Positions 17,202 through 26,653 of a DNA stretch of 64,000 nt are shown piece by piece (within the stretch, counting starts at the first letter, position 1; each line of letters opens with the position of its first letter). Source of the DNA: Stenotrophomonas rhizophila (GTDB taxonomy: Bacteria > Pseudomonadota > Gammaproteobacteria > Xanthomonadales > Xanthomonadaceae); contig NZ_VDQT01000002.1 in assembly GCF_007667275.1 (NCBI RefSeq), forward strand, positions 186,001 through 250,000. The letters are read 5' to 3'. The position numbers and the translations under genes are program-made. Below the pieces are notes generated by a model that worked only from the letters and a program-made list of their open reading frames with translations, had not been told where the DNA came from and ran no database searches.

Positions 17202-20200
17202 GTGGCAACCCGTTGTCGTCGCACCACAGTGACCATCGTTTCGATCGCCATCGCGCTGGCGTGCTCGCCTGCCGTCGCTGCGCCGGTCGGCGACCTGCAG
17301 GCATTGCAGGCACTGCCCACTGCCGATGGCACCGCGTGGACGCTGACCAGCAGCACGGGTGCCACCCTGCGCGTGGACCTGCTGCGCAACGATCTGCTGC
17401 GGGTGCAGGCCGGGCGCAACGGCAGACTGCTGCCAGCCGGCGACAAGGCTGCGCCCATCGTGTTGGAACAGCCCGCTGTCGCGGTGCCGTTCACCCTGGA
17501 AGAAGACGCCGGCGAAGTGCGCATCCGCACCGACGCGCTGGTGCTGCGCATCCACCGGCAACCGCTGCGCCTGGCCCTGGACCGGCGCGAGGCTGGCAAG
17601 GACGTGCCGTTGTGGCACGAACTGCAGCCACTGGACCTGGATACCGCGCAGAGCGTGCAGGTACTCAGCAGTACCGCCGACGAACAGTTCGTCGGTGGCG
17701 GCCAGCAGAACGGCCGTTTCGCCTTCAAGGGCCGCGAGCTGGAGGTGTCCTATTCCGGCGGCTGGGAAGAAGGCGACCGCCCCAACCCGGCGCCGATGCT
17801 GCTCAGCTCGCGTGGCTGGGGCATGCTGCGCAACACCTGGAGCGATGGCAGCTACGACCTGCGCCAGCCCGACCAGGCCACGCTGCTGCACCGCGAAGAC
17901 CGCTTCGACGCGTACTACTTCGTCGGCGCCGGCCTGCCCGCGTTGCTGGACCGCTATACGGCGCTCACCGGACGCGCCGCGCTGCTGCCGCGCTGGGCGT
18001 TCTCGTACGGCGACGCGGACTGCTACAACGACGGGGACAACATCAAGAAGCCGGGCAGCGTGCCCGAAGGCTGGAGCGACGGTCCCACCGGCACCACCCC
18101 GGACGTGGTCGACAGCGTGGCAAAGCAGTATCGCGAGCACGACATGCCGGGTGGCTGGATCCTGCCCAACGACGGTTACGGCTGCGGCTACAAGGCGCTG
18201 CCGGAAACGGTGAAGGGTCTGGCCGGCTACGGTTTCAGGACCGGGCTGTGGACCGAAAACGGCGTGGACAAGATCGCCTGGGAAGTCGGCACCGCCGGCA
18301 GCCGCGTGCAGAAGCTGGACGTGGCGTGGACCGGCAAGGGCTACCAGTTCGCGATGGACGCCAACCAGTCTGCGTTCAACGGCATCCTGCACAATTCCGA
18401 TTCGCGCCCATTCCTGTGGACGGTGATGGGCTGGGCCGGGATCCAGCGCTACGCGGTGGCCTGGACCGGCGACCAGAGCAGCAGCTGGGATTACATCCGC
18501 TGGCACATTCCCACCCTGGTCGGCTCCGGTCTTTCCGGCATGGCCTACGCCAGCGGTGACGTGGATGCGATCTTCGGCGGCAGCGCCGAAACCTTCACCC
18601 GCGACCTGCAGTGGAAGAGCTTTACTCCGGTGCTGATGGGCATGTCCGGCTGGTCGGGCAGTGCGCGCAAGCACCCGTGGTGGTTCGACGAGCCGTACCG
18701 CAGCATCAACCGCGACTACCTCACGCTGAAGATGCGCATGACCCCGTACATGTACGGGTTGGCGCACGAGGCCGCAACGACCGGCGCACCGATCCTGCGC
18801 GCGCTGATGTGGGATTACCCGCAGGACCCCCACGCCTGGGACGAGACCTGGAAGTACCAGTTCCTGCTGGGCCGCGACCTGCTGGTGGCGCCGGTATACC
18901 GCAGCCAGGCGGCCAGCCGTGGCTGGCGCCGCGACGTCCACCTGCCGCAGGGCCGCTGGATCGACTATTGGGATGGCCGCGCGCTACAGGTGGGCGCGGA
19001 GGGTCGTACGCTGGATCGTCCGGTGGAACTGGCGACGATTCCGCTGTTCGTGCGTGCTGGCGCGATCGTGCCGATGTACCCGGCGATGCTGTACGACGGT
19101 GAGAAGCCGCTCGACGAAGTGACCTTCGACCTGTACCCGCAAGGCAATTCGCAGTACACGCTGTACGAGGACGACGGCAACACGCGCCGCTACGAGCAGG
19201 GCGAGTCCAGCCAGCAGCAGGTGCGCATGCAGGCGCCCGCGCAGGGCAGTGGCCCGGTCCAGGTGGGCATCGACGGCGTACGCGGGCAATACCGGGGCCA
19301 GCTGGCACAGCGCCGCTATGCACTGCGCGTGCTGAGCCGCCAGCGCCCGACCGCGGTGACTCTGGACAACCGGACCCTGCCGATGCTGGCGGATTCCGCT
19401 GCATGGAAGGGCGCAACCGAAGGCTGGTACTTCGACGCCAGCGAGCGCCGCGGCACCGTGCATGTGCGCACCGCCCCCGTGGACATCCGCCAGCCGCTGG
19501 CCTTCCGGCTGGACATTCCGCAGGCACCGGCGCCCGCCGACGACGCCTACCCCGCCGCGCCGGTACTGGGCCGCGCGCTGCCCGCCGACAGCCTGCTGGT
19601 GGTCAACCGCCCGGCTGAAGAGCGCGGCTACGAACTGGAGAAGGCCTTCGATGACGATCCGGCCACCTGGTTCCGCACCGTGCGCAACCAGGCGGTGCGC
19701 ACCGGCGCGCACGAATGGGTGATCGGCTTCGGCGAACGCCGCCTGGTCGACGGCATCGTGCTGGCACCACGCAACGACCAGCATTGGAAGAGCGGCCAGG
19801 TCCGCGACTACGAGATCTACCTGGCCGACAGCAACGGCGAGTGGGGCGAGCCGATCAAGCGGGGGCGTCTGGCGCTGGTGCAGGGCACCCAGCAGATCGA
19901 CTTCCCCGCGCACGCCGACCGCCTGTTGCGCTTCCGCGTGCTCAGCGTGCAGAACCCGGACGGCGACGGCGCCGCCGGCAGCGACCCGATGGTCACCGCC
20001 GCGCAGGGCAGCGTGGCCCGTGCGGTGGACGCACTGCAGCCACGCGACGTGGGGCCGATCACCCTCTCCACGTTCCAGATCCTGGAACACCCGGTGGCCG
20101 AGCGCCCGGCGCAGCAGCGCTACCTCTCCGAACTGGACCTGCCAGCCGCCGCGAGCGCACAGGTGCGCGCCGACCTTGCCTTCCAGGGTGGCCAACCGAT

Positions 20201-20516
20201 GCGCATGAACGGCCTGCTGTTCCGCCGTGGCCTCGGCGTGGGCCCGAAAAGTCGTCTCGACCTGCAGCTGCACGGCCAGTGGCGCCTGCTGCGCGCCGAC
20301 CTGGGGATCGACGATGCCTGCCGCAGCGCCGGCGGTATGCAGTTCCAGGTTTGGGCGACGGCCGCCTGCTGTACGACAGCGGGCGGGTGCAGGCGCCTGG
20401 CGTGGTCAAACCCGAACTGGATATCCGTGGCCTGCGCTCGCTCAGCCTGCGCACCCTGGGCGCGCAGGGCGCGCAGCCGGCGCAGGTGTGTGGCAACTGG
20501 GCCAACGCCGCATTGA
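17202..20516 (+). CDS. Secreted GH31 glycosidase with NPCBM-type domain, probable alpha-N-acetylgalactosaminidase; 3' frameshift
   Basis: 1104 residues as read from a GTG at 17202. The signal peptide ends at about AVA-APVG (residue 27). A GH31 N-domain is followed by the catalytic barrel with probable nucleophile Asp373 (KLDVAWTG) and acid/base Asp424 (AWTGDQSSS), then beta-domains (TFDLYPQGNSQYTLYEDDG). Next come an F5/8C-like region (ELEKAFDDDPATWFRT) and an NPCBM domain (LSELDLPAA, MNGLLFRRGLGV). After FQVW (codon 1051) the frame shifts; the true domain end continues in the next frame to 20557. Neighbouring GalNAc genes and the GH109 gene suggest it releases alpha-linked GalNAc, as GH31_18 enzymes do. 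Other GH31 activities remain possible. Confidence 0.82.
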   Translation: MATRCRRTTVTIVSIAIALACSPAVAAPVGDLQALQALPTADGTAWTLTSSTGATLRVDLLRNDLLRVQAGRNGRLLPAGDKAAPIVLEQPAVAVPFTLEEDAGEVRIRTDALVLRIHRQPLRLALDRREAGKDVPLWHELQPLDLDTAQSVQVLSSTADEQFVGGGQQNGRFAFKGRELEVSYSGGWEEGDRPNPAPMLLSSRGWGMLRNTWSDGSYDLRQPDQATLLHREDRFDAYYFVGAGLPALLDRYTALTGRAALLPRWAFSYGDADCYNDGDNIKKPGSVPEGWSDGPTGTTPDVVDSVAKQYREHDMPGGWILPNDGYGCGYKALPETVKGLAGYGFRTGLWTENGVDKIAWEVGTAGSRVQKLDVAWTGKGYQFAMDANQSAFNGILHNSDSRPFLWTVMGWAGIQRYAVAWTGDQSSSWDYIRWHIPTLVGSGLSGMAYASGDVDAIFGGSAETFTRDLQWKSFTPVLMGMSGWSGSARKHPWWFDEPYRSINRDYLTLKMRMTPYMYGLAHEAATTGAPILRALMWDYPQDPHAWDETWKYQFLLGRDLLVAPVYRSQAASRGWRRDVHLPQGRWIDYWDGRALQVGAEGRTLDRPVELATIPLFVRAGAIVPMYPAMLYDGEKPLDEVTFDLYPQGNSQYTLYEDDGNTRRYEQGESSQQQVRMQAPAQGSGPVQVGIDGVRGQYRGQLAQRRYALRVLSRQRPTAVTLDNRTLPMLADSAAWKGATEGWYFDASERRGTVHVRTAPVDIRQPLAFRLDIPQAPAPADDAYPAAPVLGRALPADSLLVVNRPAEERGYELEKAFDDDPATWFRTVRNQAVRTGAHEWVIGFGERRLVDGIVLAPRNDQHWKSGQVRDYEIYLADSNGEWGEPIKRGRLALVQGTQQIDFPAHADRLLRFRVLSVQNPDGDGAAGSDPMVTAAQGSVARAVDALQPRDVGPITLSTFQILEHPVAERPAQQRYLSELDLPAAASAQVRADLAFQGGQPMRMNGLLFRRGLGVGPKSRLDLQLHGQWRLLRADLGIDDACRSAGGMQFQVWATAACCTTAGGCRRLAWSNPNWISVACARSACAPWARRARSRRRCVATGPTPH

Positions 20517-20557
20517 TCGGACAGGAGGGCGATACCGCCAGCGTCATGTCGCCGTAA
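20352..20557 (+). other. Frameshift and displaced C-terminus of the GH31 protein
   Basis: At 20352-20356 the sequence reads TGGGC where the NPCBM domain needs TGGGGC (Trp-Gly). Adding one G restores a frame encoding GDGRLLYDSGR, ELDIRGLRSLSLRTL and CGNWANAALIG, typical of an NPCBM end, up to a stop at 20555-20557. The loss of one G in a G run could be a real mutation, slippage, or a sequencing or assembly error. The catalytic part is not affected. Confidence 0.85.
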
Positions 20558-20691
20558 CCCAGCGCTTCATCGTTTTTCGACGTCCCCATCGTGACCCGAC
20601 TGCGGCCTGCCGGCGGTGGTGCGGGTGACTGTTGCCCATCAAAACCCACCCTCAGGCAGCCCCACGCTGCGGATTGCACAAGGAGCCCAAG

Positions 20692-23682
20692 ATGTTGACC
20701 GAACGCCATCGCCATCGCCGCATCCCCGCCCACCCCTTATGCGTCGCGCTGGGCCTTGCCCTGGCCATAAGCGGTCCGGCACTCGCCCAGGACAACGACA
20801 GCACCGACCCGGCCAAGGTCGACACCAACGCCACCGAACTGGCGCGCGTGCAGGTCACCGGCTCCAACATCCGTCGCAGCGACGTGGAGACGTCGTCGCC
20901 GGTGCAGGTCATCACCAAGCAGGAAATCGAGAACATGGGTGCGCGCACGCTGCTGCAGGTGCTCGACAACCTGCCTGCCGCGCGGCCAGGCCAACAGGAC
21001 TCGCGCTCGCTGTTCACCGGCTCCGACGGCGCCTCGCAGGCCAACCTGCGCGGACTCGGCGCGCAGGGCACGCTGGTGCTGCTCAACGGGCGGCGGCTGT
21101 CGTACTACGGTGCGCCGGCCGGATTCCAGACCCAGTTCGTCAACATCGACGCCATTCCCGCCGCTGCGATCGAGCGCATGGAAGTGCTGACCGACGGCGC
21201 TTCGGCGGTGTACGGCACCGACGCGGTGGCCGGCGTGATCAACGTGATCACCAAGCGCAGCTACCAGGGGGCGGAGATCAACGTCACCGCCGACAAGTCC
21301 TCGCGCATCGATTCCTACGGAGAGCAGCAGGGCAGCATCACCGCCGGTTTCGGCGACCTGGACGAAGACCGCTACAACGTCTACGCCTCGGTCAACCTGT
21401 ACCGTCGCGACGCGATCCCGCTCAGCGATTTCTACGACAAGCGGCCCAGCCAGTACTACGTCAACAACCCGAACTACATCCCGAATCTGCGCCTCGGCAC
21501 CGGCAGCAGACCGGGCGAATTCAATCCGGGAAGCTTCTTCGCCATCGACCCAACCACCAATGCGCTCGTCCGTGAGGCGGCACCGGGCTGCAACAACGTC
21601 CTGATCGAAGCGGCGGGCACCCGCTGCATCTGGGAAACCTGGATGAACCGTGAGGTCGACGCCGGTGCCAAGACCGAGCGCGCCACCGCCTACATCAGCT
21701 CGCACTTCCTGATCGGCGACACCACCGAAGCGTTCGCCGAAGTCACCTACACCGACATCGATCTCACTGCCAACGGCGGCACCCCGGCCGCGTTCAACTC
21801 TACTACGGCCAACCCCACCAGCTGGTTCTCGCGCAACACCGGCAATGTGGTGAACCAGTTCCGCACCCCGTTCCTCGGCCCCAACAACGTCTACAACATG
21901 GCCAGCCCCGAACTGAAGGCATTGATGGGCGGCGTGGTCGGCCTGAACTACCTGCTGCAGGACGTGGGCGACGGGCACTTCGGCCAGCGCAACACCGACC
22001 AGAGCTACCGCGTGCTGGCCGGGCTGCGTGGCAGCCTGGGCGAGGACTGGAACTGGGAAACCGCGTTCGCCACCGCAGGCAGCCACTCGGTCACCTACCA
22101 GACCGTCAACGTGAACCTGGAAGGCTTCGAGCGCGCGTTCGGCCCCTACACCATCGATCCCGGTACCGGGCGGGTCATCATCTCCGACAACCCGGCCTAC
22201 CAGTTCGGCGTCATCAATGAAGCCAACGCCAAGCTCATCCGCGAGGCGTACCCCACCTTCGACATCCAGTCGTGGACCCGCCTGCATACGTTGGACGGCA
22301 AGATCGAAGGCCCGCTGTTCAGCATGCCGGCAGGCGACGTCCGCGCCGCGTTCGGCTTCAACGCCACCCGCGAAACCTTCTACACCCCCGGCAACGAAGA
22401 CGCCGCCAACGGCCTGATCACCCAGCAGGGCGGCTCATGGTTCGATGGCAAGCGCAACACCTACGCGCTGTTCGCCGAAGCCGTGGCCCCGCTGACCGAC
22501 AAGCTGGAACTGGATGCGGCGCTGCGCGTGGACAAGTACCCCAACTTCAGCGCCAACCTGGCGCCGAAGATCGGCCTGAAGTACCAGGTGCTGCCGCAGT
22601 TGCTGCTGCGCGGTACCTATTCCGAAGGCTTCCGTGCGCCAAGCCTGGCCGAAGCGGGCACCGGCGGCGTGTTCGCACAGCTCGGTGGCTTCGAAGATGA
22701 CATCCGCTGCGATGAGACCAATGCCATCGCCAACCTGCTGCGCCAGTCCAACCGCCCGGGCGACGTGGACCTAGGCAACACGCTGCTCAACAGCGACTGC
22801 AGCCGCACCGTGGCGCGCATGACCCAGCCCAACCAGGACCTGAAGCCGGAGAAGGCCAAGATCTCCACGCTCGGTTTCGTGTACGAGCCGACGAGCTGGA
22901 TGTCGATCTCGGCCGACTACTGGTTCATCTACCGCCGCAACGAGATTGCTGCACCGGATTACAGCAAGGAAGAGGACATCCTCTCCCTGACACGCAATCC
23001 GATCAGCGAAACCGACCTGGCGAACCAGGCGGCACTGGCGGCCATGTGCGCCGACCCGGCCAGCGGCGTGGCCTGTCCGGGTGCGCTGCCTGGCTACAGC
23101 GTCGGCAACGTGGCGGCCGTGGTGGGCCAGTACAAGAACCAGGGCCGCACCCTGGTGGACGGTTTCGACATCGACGCACGCAGCCGCTTTTCGCTCGGCG
23201 ATTGGGGCGGGTTGAACATCGGCGTGGCGGCTACCATCGCGCGCCGCAAGGAGGCCTACATCGACGACGAGAACCGCTGGTACTACGGCAACACCATCGG
23301 CTATTACGGCAATCCGCGCCTGCGTGCCACGCTGAACGCGGACTGGACCTACAAGCAGGTCACCACCAGCTTCTTCATCAACTACGTCGGCACCACCAAG
23401 TGGGCGTGGGACCGCGTGGATGCCGAAGACAACAACCCTGAAAGCTGCACTGCCGGTTCGCTGCCGGTGAACCCGGCCCAGTGCGATGGCGTGCCGTCGT
23501 GGTGGACCGCCAACCTGAGCGTGGGCTGGCGCCCCGACGACCACTGGAGCCTGGGCTTTACCGTCAAGAACCTGTTCAACCGCCTGCCGTTCTACGATCC
23601 GAACAGCTTCCTGGGTGACTCCAGTGACTATGCCAGCATCTTCGGCCGCAGCTACAGTCTGCAGGTCGGCTACAAGTTCTGA
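20692..23682 (+). CDS. TonB-dependent outer-membrane receptor of the GalNAc locus
   Basis: 996 residues from the ATG at 20692, which follows AAGGAG. The signal peptide ends at ALA-QDN (about residue 32). TonB box region ELARVQVTGSNIRR, plug domain (SPVQVITKQEIENMGARTLLQVLDNLP, NLRGLGAQGTLVLLNGRRL, IERMEVLTDGASAVYGTDAVAGVINVITK), then the 22-strand barrel ending in Phe (YSLQVGYKF). It probably imports oligosaccharides or GalNAc-containing glycans across the outer membrane. It lies between two glycosidase genes, the arrangement of xanthomonad TonB-dependent carbohydrate utilisation loci. Substrate inferred from context. Confidence 0.93.
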   Translation: MLTERHRHRRIPAHPLCVALGLALAISGPALAQDNDSTDPAKVDTNATELARVQVTGSNIRRSDVETSSPVQVITKQEIENMGARTLLQVLDNLPAARPGQQDSRSLFTGSDGASQANLRGLGAQGTLVLLNGRRLSYYGAPAGFQTQFVNIDAIPAAAIERMEVLTDGASAVYGTDAVAGVINVITKRSYQGAEINVTADKSSRIDSYGEQQGSITAGFGDLDEDRYNVYASVNLYRRDAIPLSDFYDKRPSQYYVNNPNYIPNLRLGTGSRPGEFNPGSFFAIDPTTNALVREAAPGCNNVLIEAAGTRCIWETWMNREVDAGAKTERATAYISSHFLIGDTTEAFAEVTYTDIDLTANGGTPAAFNSTTANPTSWFSRNTGNVVNQFRTPFLGPNNVYNMASPELKALMGGVVGLNYLLQDVGDGHFGQRNTDQSYRVLAGLRGSLGEDWNWETAFATAGSHSVTYQTVNVNLEGFERAFGPYTIDPGTGRVIISDNPAYQFGVINEANAKLIREAYPTFDIQSWTRLHTLDGKIEGPLFSMPAGDVRAAFGFNATRETFYTPGNEDAANGLITQQGGSWFDGKRNTYALFAEAVAPLTDKLELDAALRVDKYPNFSANLAPKIGLKYQVLPQLLLRGTYSEGFRAPSLAEAGTGGVFAQLGGFEDDIRCDETNAIANLLRQSNRPGDVDLGNTLLNSDCSRTVARMTQPNQDLKPEKAKISTLGFVYEPTSWMSISADYWFIYRRNEIAAPDYSKEEDILSLTRNPISETDLANQAALAAMCADPASGVACPGALPGYSVGNVAAVVGQYKNQGRTLVDGFDIDARSRFSLGDWGGLNIGVAATIARRKEAYIDDENRWYYGNTIGYYGNPRLRATLNADWTYKQVTTSFFINYVGTTKWAWDRVDAEDNNPESCTAGSLPVNPAQCDGVPSWWTANLSVGWRPDDHWSLGFTVKNLFNRLPFYDPNSFLGDSSDYASIFGRSYSLQVGYKF

Positions 23683-23692
23683 TTGTTCCATC

Positions 23693-23712
23693 GCGCCGAC
23701 TCCGGTCGGCGC
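23693..23712 (+). other. Intercistronic hairpin between the TonB receptor and GH109 genes
   Basis: GCGCCGAC and GTCGGCGC pair perfectly around a UCCG loop, 11 bases after the receptor stop. There is no U-tract, so it is more likely an mRNA stabiliser or partial attenuator than a terminator. Confidence 0.5.
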
Positions 23713-23735
23713 GCTTCCAAAGGGAGTAACGTTTC

Positions 23736-25091
23736 ATGAAGCGTAGGGAATTCATTGCCGCCGGTGCGGCCCTGGCCGCCACCAGTCTGCTGCCGGACAC
23801 CCCGGCCTGGGCACGCGGGCGCACGCTGCGCCTGGGCCTGATCGGCACCGGCATGCGCGGCCAGGTGCTGCTCAAGGAGCTGGTGCGCCGCGACGACGTC
23901 GAGGTGGTCGCGCTGTGCGACATCGAGCCGATCATGCTCAAGCGCGGCATGGACATGGTGGCCACGGCCGGCAAAAAGGCACCCACCGCCTATGGCCAGG
24001 ACGGCGACCGCAACGCGTGGAAGCGGCTGCTCGAGCAGCGCGGCCTCGATGGCGTGATCATCGCCACGCCGTGGGAGTACCACGCGCCGATGGCGATCGC
24101 CGCCATGCAGGCCAAGGTCGCGGTGGGCTGTGAAGTGGTCGCCGGTATCACCCTGCAGGACCACTGGGACGTGCTCAAGACCCAACTGTCCACCGGCACG
24201 CCGTACATGCTGCTGGAAAATGTCTGCTACCGCCGCGACGTGATGGCCGCGCTGCAGATGGTGCGCAAGGGCCTGTTCGGCGAACTGGTGCACCTGCAGG
24301 CCGGCTACCAGCACGACCTGCGCGGGGTGAAGTTCAACTCCGGCGATCCCTCGCAACCGTATGACAGTGGCGTGGAGTTCGGCCCCCAGGCCTGGTCCGA
24401 AGCACGCTGGCGCACCCAGCACTCGGTGGACCGCAACGGCGAGCTGTACCCCAGCCACGGCATCGGTCCGTGCGCCATGTACACCGGCATCAACCGCGGC
24501 AACCGCTTCACCCACATCAACGCGTTCGCCAGCAAGGCGCGTGGGCTGCACGAATACACCGTGGCCAAGAGCGGCGGCACCACCCACCCGAGCACCAAGG
24601 TGAACTTCAAGCTCGGCGACATCGTCACCACCACCCTGGCCTGCGAAAACGGCGAAACCATCCTGCTACAGCACGACACCTCGCTGCCGCGCCCGTATTC
24701 GATGGGCTTCCGCGTGCAGGGCACCAAGGGGTTGTGGATGGACGTGAACCAGTCGATCCACATCGAAGGCCGCAGCCCGCCGCACAAGTGGGAACCGTTC
24801 CAGGCCTACCAGGACCAGTACGAACACCCGCTGTGGAAGCAGCACGCCGACACCGCCGCCAGCGCCGGGCATGGCGGCATGGACTGGTTCGTGATCCATG
24901 CCTTCGTCGAATCGCTGAAGGCCAGGGCTCCGATGCCGATCGACATTTACGACGCGATCACCTGGAGCGCGATCACCCCGCTGTCCGAGCAGTCCATCGC
25001 CAACAGCTTCCAGACCCTGGAGTTCCCGGACTTCACCGCCGGCCTGTGGAAGCAGCGCAAGCCGATCTTCGCGTTCGACGGCACGTACTGA
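23736..25091 (+). CDS. GH109 family (Gfo/Idh/MocA fold) alpha-N-acetylgalactosaminidase, Tat-exported
   Basis: 451 residues with a ribosome site AAAGGGAG before ATG 23736. A twin-arginine-type signal MKRREFIAAGAALAA is followed by an NAD-binding Rossmann fold (LRLGLIGTGMRGQVLL, CDIEPIML). Further GH109 landmarks are IIATPWEYHAPMAI, GCEVVAGITLQDHWD, the YPSHGIGPCAMYTGIN block, and AGHGGMDWFVIHAF. GH109 enzymes such as those used to remove the blood group A antigen hydrolyse terminal alpha-GalNAc through an NAD-assisted oxidation-elimination mechanism. It follows the TonB receptor gene by 53 bp. It could be another Gfo/Idh/MocA hydrolase or dehydrogenase, but the GalNAc operon beside it supports the call. 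Confidence 0.87.
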   Translation: MKRREFIAAGAALAATSLLPDTPAWARGRTLRLGLIGTGMRGQVLLKELVRRDDVEVVALCDIEPIMLKRGMDMVATAGKKAPTAYGQDGDRNAWKRLLEQRGLDGVIIATPWEYHAPMAIAAMQAKVAVGCEVVAGITLQDHWDVLKTQLSTGTPYMLLENVCYRRDVMAALQMVRKGLFGELVHLQAGYQHDLRGVKFNSGDPSQPYDSGVEFGPQAWSEARWRTQHSVDRNGELYPSHGIGPCAMYTGINRGNRFTHINAFASKARGLHEYTVAKSGGTTHPSTKVNFKLGDIVTTTLACENGETILLQHDTSLPRPYSMGFRVQGTKGLWMDVNQSIHIEGRSPPHKWEPFQAYQDQYEHPLWKQHADTAASAGHGGMDWFVIHAFVESLKARAPMPIDIYDAITWSAITPLSEQSIANSFQTLEFPDFTAGLWKQRKPIFAFDGTY

Positions 25092-25096
25092 CGCCC

Positions 25097-25318
25097 CGTA
25101 GAGCCGGGCTCTGCCCGGCTGCAGGTTACCCGGCACCGTGCAGCCACGCAGGGCGTGGCTCTACGTCATGGCGCTGCACGTTGGCCGGCATCGTGCAGCC
25201 ACGCAGGGCGTGGCTCTACGTGATGGCGCTGCACGTTACCCGGCACTGCGCAGCCACGCAGGGCGTGGCTCTACGTCATGGGACTGCACGCGCGGTAGAG
25301 CCACGCCCTGCGTGGCTG
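25097..25318. repeat. Cluster of five REP palindromes including three tandem units of about 55 bp
   Basis: Five SMAG-like elements: one GTAG-forward copy at 25098-25120, three reverse copies (GCCACGCAGGGCGTGGCTCTAC) starting near 25143, 25198 and 25253, and one forward copy near 25294-25316. The three reverse copies sit in direct repeats of about 55 bp that also contain GGCGCTGCACG, with small differences. No gene is present between the GH109 stop and the tRNA. Confidence 0.85.
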
Positions 25319-25344
25319 CGGCATCCATGGCGAACAAGGGAAGA

Positions 25345-25421
25345 TGGCGCGCCCGGAGGGATTCGAACCCCCGACCAATGGCTTCGGAAGCCACTACTCT
25401 ATCCGGCTGAGCTACGGGCGC
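25345..25421 (-). tRNA. tRNA-Arg (anticodon CCG)
   Basis: 77 nt cloverleaf on the minus strand. Acceptor stem GCGCCCG/CGGGCGC with encoded CCA, D-loop GCTCAGCCGG, anticodon arm GTGGC-TTCCGAA-GCCAT with anticodon CCG, and T-arm GGTTCGAATCC. It reads Arg codon CGG, frequent in this GC-rich genome. It lies beside the REP cluster; no phage integration signs are seen. Confidence 0.95.
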
Positions 25422-25582
25422 GTTGTAGGACCGCCGCACCACCGGCGGGCCGGGGCGGGCATCGCAGCGCCATGAGGCGGTGCGGGACGGGCATTCTATC
25501 CGTAAACGCGGCGCAGGTCTGCCCCCTTTGACGAAACAGCGCTTCCAGCGCGGGGCAGGGGCCTTGGCGGTATCCTTTGCGC

Positions 25583-26476
25583 ATGGCTTACGAACGATTC
25601 GACACCCCCGCCAGCGCCCCGCCGTCGCGGTGGGGGCAGTACTGGAAACTGATGCGCGCCGATCGCCCGATCGGCACCCTGCTGCTGCTGTGGCCTACCT
25701 GGTGGGCGCTGTGGCTGGCCGCCGGTGGGCTGCCACCGCTGTGGATCCTGTTCGTGTTCACCGCCGGGGTATGGCTGACGCGTTCGGCCGGCTGCGTGAT
25801 CAACGATTACGCCGACCGCTGGCTGGACCCGCACGTCAAGCGCACCAAGGACCGCCCGCTCGCCAGCGGGCGCGTGTCCGGGCGCGAGGCACTGCTGCTG
25901 TTCGCCGGCCTGATGCTGGTCGCGTTCGCGCTGGTGCTGACCCTGAACGCACTGACCATCGGCATGAGCTTCATCGGCATCTTCCTGGCGGCCAGCTATC
26001 CCTACCTGAAACGCTACACCCATCTGCCGCAGGTGTATCTGGGCATGGCGTTCGGCTGGGGCATTCCGATGGCGTTCGCCGCCATCCAGGGCGAAGTGCC
26101 GGTGATCGGCTGGCTGCTGTATGGCGCCAACATCCTGTGGTCGACCGCGTATGACACCTGGTACGCCATGGTCGACCGCGACGACGACCTGAAGATGGGC
26201 TCGCATTCCACGGCCATCCTGTTCGGTGACCTGGACCTGGTCATCCAGGGGATCCTGTACGCCCTGTTCCTGGCCACCATGGCCCTGGTCGGGGTGCGCG
26301 GCGAGCTGGGCCTCTATTACTGGCTGGGCGTGGCGGTGGCGGCCGGGCTGATCGCGTATGAGTTCTGGATCGCCCGCAAGCGCGAGCGTGACCCGTGCTT
26401 CAAGGCGTTCCTGCACAACAACTGGGTGGGCGCTGCGCTGTTTGCGGGCATTGCTGCGGCGTTGGCGCTGGGCTGA
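25583..26476 (+). CDS. ubiA: UbiA, 4-hydroxybenzoate polyprenyltransferase
   Basis: 297 residues from ATG 25583 (MAYERFDTP); an in-frame TTG two codons earlier is less likely. Membrane prenyltransferase with the two Asp-rich motifs [20 protein letters not shown] (near residues 73-92) and [16 protein letters not shown] (near 190-206), which bind the prenyl diphosphate through Mg. Eight or nine membrane segments. It attaches the octaprenyl chain to 4-hydroxybenzoate in ubiquinone synthesis. Monocistronic appearance, REP elements downstream. Another ubiquinone gene, ubiK, is at 55.5 kb. Confidence 0.95.
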   Translation: MAYERFDTPASAPPSRWGQYWKLMRADRPIGTLLLLWPTWWALWLAAGGLPPLWILFVFTAGVWLTRSAGCVINDYADRWLDPHVKRTKDRPLASGRVSGREALLLFAGLMLVAFALVLTLNALTIGMSFIGIFLAASYPYLKRYTHLPQVYLGMAFGWGIPMAFAAIQGEVPVIGWLLYGANILWSTAYDTWYAMVDRDDDLKMGSHSTAILFGDLDLVIQGILYALFLATMALVGVRGELGLYYWLGVAVAAGLIAYEFWIARKRERDPCFKAFLHNNWVGAALFAGIAAALALG

Positions 26477-26487
26477 GCCGAGGGGCC

Positions 26488-26581
26488 GCCCGACCAACGG
26501 TCGGGCGCTACCGCATCGAGACAGGTGCCAGCGTCCGCGCTGGACGTCTCGTGCCGGTAGGTCACGACCGTTGGTCGTGAC
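26488..26581. repeat. Pair of REP palindromes downstream of ubiA
   Basis: Reverse element GCCCGACCAACGGTCGGGC with CTAC end at 26488-26511, and forward element with GTAG head and GTCACGACC-GTT-GGTCGTGAC stem at 26557-26581, flanking a 45-bp spacer. This is the bipartite arrangement typical of REP dimers. Confidence 0.8.
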
Positions 26582-26653
26582 CCGACCAATGGGTTACTGA
26601 CAATGGCCACCTCCGCCGCGAAAATCAGGTCACTGAACCTGGGAGGGTAGGGC

